The notes under the pieces: model-generated | Databases searched by the model: none | The model's input: the letters and a program-made list of their open reading frames with translations, nothing else | What the model was told of the DNA's origin: nothing | Made by a program: the position numbers and the translations under genes | In this document: one piece after another, positions 1 through 5,116 of the stretch | Position numbering within the stretch: position 1 is the first letter of the stretch | Layout of the letters: the number at the start of each line of letters is the position of its first letter | Assembly (NCBI GenBank): GCA_947471245.1 | Contig: CANIXM010000177.1 | Location: 1-5,116 of the forward strand | From: Paludibacteraceae bacterium | Lineage (GTDB): Bacteria; Bacteroidota; Bacteroidia; Bacteroidales; Paludibacteraceae | Direction of reading: 5' to 3' | DNA length: 5,116 nucleotides

Positions 1-2714
1 TAAATTTGAACAATCACTGATAGAAATTCTTCAATTTCTGCTTTCAGTTGGTCTTCGCTGTAAAACTGGGGTATGCAAATATAGCCCATTTGTAGGAAAT
101 CTCCATTCACAAGATCCGTATAACCTGTCAGGTAATTTAATTTTCCGATATGCTCCTGTAGGTTTAGCTCTCCGCTGTGTGTAAAAAATGCTTTCGGTGA
201 TATGCGATTGCTGAGCAACTTTTTATCAAAAATCAGCGGTTGCGAACTTGCCACCAAAGTTCCATAGTTGTCATATAAGATAATATCGGTTTCGAAAGTG
301 TAAGAAAGTTCTTGGATGAAATAGGTCAAAGTCTGATGGTCAATGTCAGTAATGTCTTGTCTCCAATAATACTGCTCCTGAAGTGCTTTTTGAATATAGC
401 TCTTTTTAGTTTTTAAATTTGAGATTTGTTCTTTTTTATAGTTGTTTTCTATATAATTAATCGATACAAAGAATATACATAAGAAGCTTATTATTAGTAT
501 GATGATAAACGAAACTTGAAACTTAGCTGTCAATCCAAATTTCGAATTGTTGTTGGATTGGACCAGTAAATACATCCAAGCCATTAGCCAGCTGAAACAA
601 ATAAAAGTCAGCAACGTATATCCCAGATAAATCCAAAACGAACTTTGATTTTTATCCAATGTCTGAGCTATGATTAAGTAATTGGAGTGGTCTTGCTTTA
701 GAATGTAATTGACACATGATGAGTCACTTAGTTTGAAGTAGTTTTCTTCTCGAAGAGGAATCCATTCACTATTAGCCGGAAAATGGTATCTTTCGGAAGC
801 ATAGACCAATTTTCCGTTTTCGTACTTTGCAATTCCAATATGGAGTTGTTTCTCAATATCAGGGCTAGAAGGGATCAATAAATAAGGGAAACTATAGCTT
901 TTGTATTGACTGCGTGGATAAAGTTCCAGGTAAATACTCACTTTCTTTTGGTCATGATTCACAGTCATGAACTCTCCTACATAAGCCAGATTTCGAGCAT
1001 TGGCATCGATGCAATAGAAGTTCGTTCCTTCTACTTTTTTTCCCATCTCTGTTAGGTAATTGTCATAGTCTTGTTTGAGTTTACCTGTTTTTGTTGAATT
1101 AAGAATTTTAATTTCGTAACGATTAAGAAACCCGAGTAAGTATTTTCGAGTCAGGTGATCAGTGGCTTTGTTTATGGTGGCATTGTCAGATGCTAGATGT
1201 TTGAATTTGTGATCATTATCCAGTTTGTTGTTTAATTCCACGAGCAAAGCTTCTGTCATTCTATCATTGCCCAAATTTCCTGTTGTAGAAATGTTTTCGG
1301 CCAGTACTTTGAATTTCTCTAATGCAATATCGTTGGTAAATATGTAAGCATAATTTTCAAAAAACAGGGTGAAAATCAAGATGCTCCAAAATACCTTTAA
1401 GTAGCTGCTTTTGAAGCGAATGATGAAAAAAACGAGTATAAACAAGGCGCTGATGATGATGAAACACACTGCCACCCTAACCTTATTGGAAGGTAAGTGA
1501 AATGACCATATCATGTATAAACACCCTGCATGAATCAAGTCGATGGATAAAGCAACCAGGAGTTTTTTGTTGTTAGCAAACCATTGGTGCGACTTGTAGA
1601 ATAGCATTATAAGTCCTATTCCCCATATTATAATCAGGAAGTGCATCCACACCGATAGCATGGTAAGATCATCAAATCCGAGGATGAGGATTTTGATGGT
1701 GGAATTGGCACAAATGCTACGAATGATATAATACACCAATCCAAAATAGCAAGCAAAGAATAGGAGTGGAGCATATTTTTCAGATTTAGACTTGAATGAC
1801 TGTGTGTTAACAAAAAGAAACAGCAAACATACAGTAGAAAAAAAGTAGGCGGTGATGACAGTGAGATGACCTATGGAGGCAAATAGATTGTCAGACGCAT
1901 ACTGAAATGGGGTGAAGATTCGATTGAAAAACAGTAATGCGGGTGTGTCAAAATAAAGTGCCAAGCTACAAATCAATCCCACGGACAGGGTCAAAATAAA
2001 GTAGTGCTTAATGGATATTTCTTTTTTGTTGAAAATGGATGGTGTTCTTGCCAATAGCACAAAAAGCAGAAAAAATGCCAGAGCGTAGGCAATTATACCC
2101 GTTTTAGCTATTGATTTATTGAAAACTTTCTGTTCGGTGGGTGCTAATGTGAAAAGATAATTACCTCGCAAACTAAAAATAGCATTCGCATCGGTTTTGG
2201 TTCCTTGCTTGACTTTGATTCTTTTACTTAAATCGAAACCCCTGGCGAAACTGTTTTTTATCCAATCATTTTGATACACATAATTGTATTTTATGGTAAT
2301 CAATGCTAATATCCTGAAGGATGCAAATTTCTTGCTATAGCTGATACAGTAGGCGTTTGGTAGCTGTACTAAACGCCACACTTCGTTTTCCGATGGTGCA
2401 ATGGAACTGATATCAAGCTGATTTTCAGACCAAAACACAAGCTTCTCATCTTTGAACACATAATACGAGATGTCATTATTGGTATCTGAGATGTAATTGG
2501 TCAAAGAATCAATGGATTGACGTTCAATGATCTGAGCACATTTATCTACCGTCTCAATGGCTTTCGCTTCTTTGGCGTGCAGTTGTCTTTCGAATTGAGA
2601 AGCTTTGATTATTCGTTTTGGTGACTCGTTGGACAAGTAGCTGCATACCAGTCCTGTAGCTAGACAAGCGATAAAGCCTATAAGAAGGGTGAAATGAATG
2701 CTTGTTTTTTTCAT
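1..2714 (-). CDS. Large multi-pass membrane sensor, probably histidine kinase (N-terminal 904 residues; C-terminus beyond window)
   Basis: The frame is open from an ATG at 2714 to the window edge with no stop. Hydrophobic segments lie at about residues 7-26, 206-223, 237-255, 282-303, 315-334, 353-373, 384-404, 413-433, 439-459, 693-718 and 733-754. If the N-terminus is cytoplasmic, residues 27-205, 460-692 and 755 onward lie outside the membrane, and one further helix would bring the next domain into the cytoplasm. Residues 812-830 (ILYDNYGTLVASSQPLIFD), 855-865 (HIGKLNYLTGY) and 888-900 resemble the last extracytoplasmic sensor of Bacteroidota histidine kinases of roughly 1,200 residues, in which a helix, HAMP, HisKA and HATPase_c follow. 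No kinase motif (H-, N- or G-box) is visible here, so catalysis is inferred from family resemblance. Only 5 bases separate it from the rlmH stop, which suggests co-transcription. There is no Shine-Dalgarno sequence, as is usual in this phylum. The ligand and response regulator are unknown. Confidence 0.82.
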   Translation of the reverse strand, partial: MKKTSIHFTLLIGFIACLATGLVCSYLSNESPKRIIKASQFERQLHAKEAKAIETVDKCAQIIERQSIDSLTNYISDTNNDISYYVFKDEKLVFWSENQLDISSIAPSENEVWRLVQLPNAYCISYSKKFASFRILALITIKYNYVYQNDWIKNSFARGFDLSKRIKVKQGTKTDANAIFSLRGNYLFTLAPTEQKVFNKSIAKTGIIAYALAFFLLFVLLARTPSIFNKKEISIKHYFILTLSVGLICSLALYFDTPALLFFNRIFTPFQYASDNLFASIGHLTVITAYFFSTVCLLFLFVNTQSFKSKSEKYAPLLFFACYFGLVYYIIRSICANSTIKILILGFDDLTMLSVWMHFLIIIWGIGLIMLFYKSHQWFANNKKLLVALSIDLIHAGCLYMIWSFHLPSNKVRVAVCFIIISALFILVFFIIRFKSSYLKVFWSILIFTLFFENYAYIFTNDIALEKFKVLAENISTTGNLGNDRMTEALLVELNNKLDNDHKFKHLASDNATINKATDHLTRKYLLGFLNRYEIKILNSTKTGKLKQDYDNYLTEMGKKVEGTNFYCIDANARNLAYVGEFMTVNHDQKKVSIYLELYPRSQYKSYSFPYLLIPSSPDIEKQLHIGIAKYENGKLVYASERYHFPANSEWIPLREENYFKLSDSSCVNYILKQDHSNYLIIAQTLDKNQSSFWIYLGYTLLTFICFSWLMAWMYLLVQSNNNSKFGLTAKFQVSFIIILIISFLCIFFVSINYIENNYKKEQISNLKTKKSYIQKALQEQYYWRQDITDIDHQTLTYFIQELSYTFETDIILYDNYGTLVASSQPLIFDKKLLSNRISPKAFFTHSGELNLQEHIGKLNYLTGYTDLVNGDFLQMGYICIPQFYSEDQLKAEIEEFLSVIVQI

Positions 2715-2719
2715 TCGGT

Positions 2720-3193
2720 TTATTGATGATGATATGATTCACCTTTAAGTATTGTAAAGGCCCTGTAGAGTTGCTCTACAAAGATAACTCTAATCATTTG
2801 ATGCGAAAAAGTCATGGCCGACAAAGAAATTTTTCCATTTGCTCTGGCATACACTCTCTCAGAGAATCCATAAGGACCACCCACTACAAAAACCATGCGC
2901 TTGTGTGAAGCCAACATTTTTTTTGATAAAAATTCAGAAAAACCTACCGAACTAAACTCTTTGCCTTTTTCGTCCAGCAGTATGACTTCGTCACTATTGT
3001 CCAATTGTTTAAGAATCAGATCGGCTTCTCGTTCTTGTTGTTCGGGTATTGAGATGTTTTTGATGTTTTTAAGCTCGGGTACCACCACCAATTCGTATGG
3101 AACATAGTGTTTCAGCCTATCTTGATAATCATTTTGGAGTGCAATAATATGGTTATTCGTAGTTTTACCTACCGTCAATAGTGTTATTTTCAT
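2720..3193 (-). CDS. rlmH: 23S rRNA (pseudouridine-1915-N3)-methyltransferase RlmH
   Basis: RlmH is a small SPOUT-class (trefoil-knot) enzyme. It transfers a methyl group from S-adenosylmethionine to N3 of pseudouridine 1915 in helix 69 of 23S rRNA, acting on assembled 70S ribosomes as a homodimer. The 157-residue product has the usual family length of 155-160. Visible hallmarks are LLDEKGKEFSS at residues 72-82, the SAM-binding glycine loop VFVVGGPYGFSE at 101-112, the knot segment LSAMTFSHQMIRVIFVEQLYRA at about 124-145 (H131, R135, E140), and the C-terminal YHHQ at 154-157, matching the YHRE/YHHE ends of homologues. ATG at 3193 gives the typical MKITLLTVGK opening. The large sensor gene follows after 5 bases. 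Upstream lies a tandem repeat array whose repeated AAACAGATGAAA motif includes this start codon. No Shine-Dalgarno sequence and no consensus promoter were found on this strand. Confidence 0.97.
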   Translation of the reverse strand: MKITLLTVGKTTNNHIIALQNDYQDRLKHYVPYELVVVPELKNIKNISIPEQQEREADLILKQLDNSDEVILLDEKGKEFSSVGFSEFLSKKMLASHKRMVFVVGGPYGFSERVYARANGKISLSAMTFSHQMIRVIFVEQLYRAFTILKGESYHHQ

Positions 3194-3233
3194 CTGTTTT
3201 TTATTTTTAATAACAGTTGTCAGATGGAACTCT

Positions 3234-3288
3234 CATGACAAAATTTAATCATGCCCTTGTGGGTCAAAATAGATTAAATTTTGTCATG
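3234..3288. repeat. Perfect 17-bp inverted repeat with 21-base loop
   Basis: The left arm CATGACAAAATTTAATC (3234-3250) is the exact reverse complement of GATTAAATTTTGTCATG (3272-3288). The loop contains a further small CCC-TTGT-GGG stem (3254-3263). The structure lies in the repeat unit nearest rlmH, 41 bases upstream of its start codon. The arms are AT-rich and have no adjoining T-tract, and the position between divergent genes does not suit a terminator. It could be a leader RNA structure, a protein-binding site or an end-to-end palindrome of a small repeat element. Confidence 0.75.
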
Positions 3289-3328
3289 CTCGTTTCATCT
3301 GTTTATAATTGGTTTTTAGTTGTCAGAT

Positions 3329-3350
3329 AGCTTGTCCCGACTTGACGGGA
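3329..3350. repeat. 22-base block with TCCCG/CGGGA hairpin, apparent insertion in one repeat unit
   Basis: In the unit nearest rlmH, AGTTGTCAGAT is followed by a single G and then GAACTC (3215-3232). In the next unit the same two blocks (3318-3328 and 3351-3356) are separated by these 22 bases. The block contains TCCCG (3335-3339) and CGGGA (3346-3350) around a six-base loop. A very similar stem, TCCCGT/ACGGGA, occurs at 3441-3457. Short GC-rich palindromes of this sort are common dispersed repeats in Bacteroidota, but I cannot confirm copies elsewhere in the genome. Confidence 0.4.
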
Positions 3351-3356
3351 GAACTC

Positions 3357-3394
3357 GCACATAAACATCTCCTTGAGTGTCAAAGTTTATTTGT
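3357..3394. repeat. Imperfect 10-bp inverted repeat
   Basis: GCACATAAAC (3357-3366) can pair with GTTTATTTGT (3385-3394) with one mismatch and one G-U pair, around an 18-base loop that holds a mini-stem CTC-CTT-GAG. It sits in the unit starting at 3408, in roughly the place that the perfect 17-bp repeat takes in the neighbouring unit, although the arm sequences differ. Confidence 0.4.
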
Positions 3395-3435
3395 CGTGCT
3401 CGTTTCATTTGTTTGAAATTTAGCCTCCCCAAAGC

Positions 3436-3471
3436 CCCTCTCCCGTTCATGACGGGATAAACTGCAGAGGG
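3436..3471. repeat. Two-part GC-rich hairpin (CCCTCT/AGAGGG and CCCGT/ACGGG)
   Basis: CCCTCT at 3436-3441 pairs with AGAGGG at 3466-3471. Inside it, CCCGT at 3442-3446 pairs with ACGGG at 3452-3456 around TCATG. The preceding CCTCCCCAAAGCCCCTCT (3424-3441) is much more GC-rich than its surroundings and resembles a C-rich arm often seen in dispersed bacterial intergenic repeats. The right-hand side is degraded after AGAGGG, which suggests a decayed repeat copy. Confidence 0.4.
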
Positions 3472-3497
3472 TATGTGAAGTTAGAATTGTATATTCA

Positions 3498-3541
3498 TAA
3501 ACTCCTGTGTCCAAATTATTAGGTTTGGACATGGGTGTTTA
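3498..3541. repeat. Imperfect 18-bp inverted repeat
   Basis: TAAACTCCTGTGTCCAAA (3498-3515) pairs with TTTGGACATGGGTGTTTA (3524-3541) around the eight-base loop TTATTAGG. There is one T-T mismatch and two G-U pairs; the eight pairs next to the loop are perfect. G-U pairs would stabilise an RNA stem on one strand only. It lies at the start of the 135-base repeat unit. Confidence 0.65.
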
Positions 3542-3558
3542 ATCTGTTTGTAAATAGC

Positions 3559-3596
3559 TCACCTAAGTTTCCAGCAACAGATGAAGAGTTAGGTGA
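3559..3596. repeat. 8-bp inverted repeat
   Basis: TCACCTAA (3559-3566) is the exact reverse complement of TTAGGTGA (3589-3596), with a 22-base loop. It lies in the repeat unit farthest from rlmH. An 8-bp match with a loop this long could be chance; its place in a run of hairpins is the main reason for listing it. Confidence 0.35.
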
Positions 3597-3712
3597 AGGT
3601 TTTTGAGAATAATCAACCCCTTATGTTTTGGATATTATTTGTCGGGTTCGTTTGATGATATATTTTTACAGAAATTGTATAAAATGTTTCAGAAATGAAA
3701 AGATTCTTAAAA

Positions 3713-3745
3713 TTTCGAATAAACAAAGTAAATAATGTACATTTG
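3713..3745 (+). promoter_or_regulatory. Candidate Bacteroidota-type promoter for the DUF4783-nadC operon
   Basis: TACATTTG at 3738-3745 matches the TAnnTTTG -7 element of Bacteroidota housekeeping promoters exactly. A weak -33-like TTTCG lies at 3713-3717, 20 bases upstream; a proper TTG or TTTG is missing. Transcription would start near 3750 and leave a leader of about 85 bases before the ATG at 3835. The leader includes an 11-base palindrome CTGAGACTCAG (3790-3800) of unknown meaning. The rest of 3657-3834 is AT-rich, and I see nothing else in it. Confidence 0.45.
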
Positions 3746-3834
3746 TAGTTCATTTTTGGCCAATTCAGATGCAAATATGGCATTTTTTGCTGAGACTCAG
3801 AAACAAAAGATGCTGAATGTAAAAATCAATCTCA

Positions 3835-4224
3835 ATGAAAGCATTAAATCTAACACTGCTTGTCTTTGTTTTGTCTGTTTCTTCGCTAGGACTTCGTGCC
3901 CAAAGCATGGAAGTGCCCTCAGCGGTGATTGCTGCATTGAATAACAGCGACTCCAATCTTCTTTCCACCTATTTCAATAATAATGTGGAAATAGTGGTGG
4001 GTAGCCAAAATGATGTTTTCAGTAGTCAGCAAGCTCGAGCAATTTTATCTGATTTTTTTAGGAAAAACCACATAATAAGTTTTCAGCTTTTGCATAAGGG
4101 AACTAAAGACGCTGCTTGTTTTGCAATAGGGATGCTCAAAACGTCAAATGGCGGATACAGGGTGTACATATTGATGCGTAAAAATCTGATTCAACAACTC
4201 CGTATTGAACTGTCTAATGACTAA
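3835..4224 (+). CDS. Exported DUF4783 family protein
   Basis: This 129-residue protein has an N-terminal signal sequence: MK, a hydrophobic core at about residues 4-20, and likely cleavage near LRA-QS at residue 22. The mature protein of about 107 residues would act outside the cytoplasm. Family features are VPSAVIAALNNSDSNLLSTYF (27-47), a helix with VFSSQQARAILSDFF (61-75), HKGT (87-90), AIGMLKTSNGGYRVYILM (97-114) and a final QLRIE (121-125). I recognise this pattern as DUF4783, a Bacteroidota family with a probable NTF2-like alpha/beta fold and no established biochemical role. ATG at 3835 is the first ATG after an in-frame TAA at 3820. The stop overlaps the start of nadC by 8 bases. Genes of this family are often found next to nadC in this phylum, but an extracytoplasmic protein has no obvious part in NAD synthesis. 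Confidence 0.88.
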   Translation: MKALNLTLLVFVLSVSSLGLRAQSMEVPSAVIAALNNSDSNLLSTYFNNNVEIVVGSQNDVFSSQQARAILSDFFRKNHIISFQLLHKGTKDAACFAIGMLKTSNGGYRVYILMRKNLIQQLRIELSND

Positions 4225-5056
4225 AGACTTCGAACAATTGATCCAACTATGGTTTGCCGAGGATATAGGTGAAGGCGACCATTCCACCCTTTCTTGCATC
4301 CCTGCTTCGGCTAATGGTAAATCTCAATTAATAGTAAAAGAAAATGGCATTATTGCTGGTGTAGAAGTGGCTCACGAAATTTTCAAAGCCTTTGACCCTG
4401 CACTTGAAATGACAACTTTTATACATGATGGTGAACCAGTTAAAGCGGGTGATGTAGCTTTTGTGGTGGAAGGTAAGATACAGTCATTGCTTCAAACCGA
4501 ACGCCTGATGCTCAACATCATGCAACGCATGAGTGGTGTGGCTACTCGTACCAATGAATATGTAAAGCGTTTGGAAGGAACCAAAACTCGTGTTCTGGAT
4601 ACGCGAAAAACCACTCCAGGACTTCGTTTGTTAGAAAAAGAGGCCGTGAAAATTGGTGGTGGTGTGAATCATCGCATCGGACTCTATGATATGATTATGC
4701 TCAAGGATAATCATGTGGATTTTGCTGGTGGTATAGATAAAGCCATTCTTAGTGCTCAGGATTACCTCAAAGAAAATGGTAAAGACCTAAAAATAGAAAT
4801 AGAAGTTCGCAACTTAGATGAGTTGGCACAAGTGATGGCAGTGGGAGGAGTTCATCGGATCATGCTAGACAATTTTACTCCTGAAAATACTCGTAAAGCT
4901 GTAGAAATCATTGATGGGAAATATGAAACCGAATCATCAGGTGGAATTACCTTAGCCACTTTACGAGAATATGCCGAATGTGGCGTGGACTATATTTCGG
5001 TAGGTGCTTTGACTCATTCTGTGAAAAGTCTGGATTTAAGCTTCAAGGCTGTCTGA
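4217..5056 (+). CDS. nadC: Nicotinate-nucleotide pyrophosphorylase (carboxylating), quinolinate phosphoribosyltransferase
   Basis: NadC converts quinolinate and PRPP to nicotinate mononucleotide, CO2 and pyrophosphate. This is the third step of de novo NAD synthesis after NadB and NadA, and it takes place in the cytosol. From ATG 4217 the protein has 279 residues, close to the family norm of about 280-295. The N-terminal domain begins with WFAEDIGEGDHST. The alpha/beta-barrel carries the quinolinate and phosphate-binding residues: RMSGVATRT (104-112), TRKTTPG (129-135), HR (152-153), MLKDNH (161-166), E196 in EIEVRN, D218 in IMLDNF, SSGGI (240-244) and VGALTHS (262-268). No key residue is missing. 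A TTG at 4205 would add four residues (MNCL); the ATG is preferred because it gives the usual N-terminus and an 8-base overlap with the DUF4783 stop, consistent with translational coupling. nadA and nadB are not in the window. The stop TGA is followed directly by an in-frame TAG. Confidence 0.97.
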   Translation: MTKDFEQLIQLWFAEDIGEGDHSTLSCIPASANGKSQLIVKENGIIAGVEVAHEIFKAFDPALEMTTFIHDGEPVKAGDVAFVVEGKIQSLLQTERLMLNIMQRMSGVATRTNEYVKRLEGTKTRVLDTRKTTPGLRLLEKEAVKIGGGVNHRIGLYDMIMLKDNHVDFAGGIDKAILSAQDYLKENGKDLKIEIEVRNLDELAQVMAVGGVHRIMLDNFTPENTRKAVEIIDGKYETESSGGITLATLREYAECGVDYISVGALTHSVKSLDLSFKAV

Positions 5057-5116
5057 TAGTTTTTTTATCTACAATAGAACACATAGGTAAATACACATTC
5101 CATTTTTTTTTGTATA
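5057..5116 (+). other. Non-coding tail after nadC with two T-tracts
   Basis: A run of seven T (5060-5066) follows the tandem stops, and a run of nine T begins at 5103. I found no convincing GC-rich stem before either tract; the best is a weak TATCTAC/GTAAATA pairing with one mismatch. A terminator is therefore possible but not demonstrated, and the window ends before any downstream gene appears. Confidence 0.25.

Larger units (their letters stand above)
3316..3408 (-). other. Possible 30-codon reading frame inside one repeat unit (probably not a gene)
   Basis: ATG at 3408 opens a 30-residue frame beginning MKRARQINFDTQGDVYV and ending with TAA at 3316-3318. The same frame in the unit starting at 3298 reads MKRA, then a stop, then QNLIYFDPQGHD and another stop. 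In the unit at 3656 it reads IKRTRQIISKT and then a stop. In the unit at 3543 the start is ATT and the frame is shifted. An open frame of this length in a single copy is easily chance. If the family once encoded a peptide, three of the four copies here are broken. Confidence 0.12.
3194..3656 (-). repeat. Array of four degenerate tandem units upstream of rlmH
   Basis: Read on the minus strand, unit starts lie at 3656, 3543, 3408 and 3298, giving units of 113, 135, 110 and 105 bases. The last ends at the rlmH ATG (3193). Each start is a variant of AAACAGATGAAACG: the plus-strand forms are cgtttgat at 3649-3656, tgtttaatctgttt at 3536-3549, cgtttcatttgttt at 3401-3414 and cgtttcatctgttt at 3291-3304; tttcatctgttt recurs at 3188-3199. 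Over its first 49 bases the unit at 3656 matches the unit at 3408 at about 34 positions by hand count. A second shared block, near TTTGACACTCAAGG on the minus strand, recurs in the units at 3298 and 3408 and in shortened form in the one at 3543. A third, AGTTGTCAGAT (plus strand), occurs at 3215-3225 and 3318-3328. The units also carry inverted repeats. No long ORF and no transposase is present. Confidence 0.7.

Noticed and set aside
2554..2742. 62-codon minus-strand frame
   Set aside because: It overlaps the start of the large sensor gene and the end of rlmH in another frame, with a composition unlike a protein of this genome.
2895..3107. 70-codon plus-strand frame
   Set aside because: It is entirely antisense to rlmH, which is certain from its motifs.
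3520..3527. TAGGTTTG, a match to the TAnnTTTG promoter element
   Set aside because: It lies partly in the loop and arm of the 18-bp inverted repeat, has no TTG at a suitable distance upstream, and is far from the gene; the element at 3738 fits better.
3194..3656. CRISPR array
   Set aside because: Units are 105-135 bases long and degenerate throughout, without short identical repeats separated by unique spacers, and no cas gene is visible.
3790..3800. CTGAGACTCAG palindrome in the DUF4783 leader as an operator
   Set aside because: Five-base arms are common by chance and no matching regulator is known; it is noted only in the promoter entry.
3735..3944. 69-codon plus-strand frame that begins near the promoter
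   Set aside because: It runs into the DUF4783 gene in a different frame and its start lies on the candidate -7 element, so it would not be transcribed from there.
3765..3968. 67-codon minus-strand frame
   Set aside because: It is antisense to the DUF4783 gene and its leader, with no recognisable family features.
4205..4216. TTG start for nadC adding four residues
   Set aside because: The ATG at 4217 gives the standard family N-terminus and a typical coupled overlap; TTG starts are rarer.

Overview
The window reads as a core-genome segment from a member of the Bacteroidota. The evidence is the AT-rich DNA, start codons without Shine-Dalgarno sequences, one clean TAnnTTTG-type promoter element, an exported DUF4783 protein directly ahead of nadC, and a very large multi-pass sensor kinase N-terminus of a type I know only from this phylum. 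I cannot place it below phylum.

Layout. Minus strand: a partial gene occupies 1-2714 and runs off the left edge; 904 residues are visible. It is the sensory and membrane part of what is probably a two-component histidine kinase of about 1,200 residues. Five bases upstream of its start, on the same strand, lies rlmH (2720-3193), the 23S rRNA pseudouridine-1915 methyltransferase, so the two probably share a transcript. Positions 3194-3834 are a 641-base divergent intergenic region. Plus strand: an exported DUF4783 protein (3835-4224) overlaps nadC, quinolinate phosphoribosyltransferase (4217-5056), by 8 bases. The last 60 bases are non-coding.

The coding genes are ordinary housekeeping and sensory functions: ribosome maturation, NAD synthesis and envelope sensing. 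I see no defence system, mobile-element enzyme, CRISPR array, tRNA or rRNA, and no convincing undescribed multi-gene system. The unexpected part is the intergenic region. It holds four degenerate tandem units of 105-135 bases, read towards rlmH. Each unit begins with a version of the motif that surrounds the rlmH start codon (AAACAGATGAAA), and the array ends exactly at that start codon. The units carry several inverted repeats, including a perfect 17-bp one and an imperfect 18-bp one. One unit also holds an open frame of 30 codons. This array is the best candidate here for something undescribed, either a small non-autonomous intergenic repeat family or a structured leader of rlmH.
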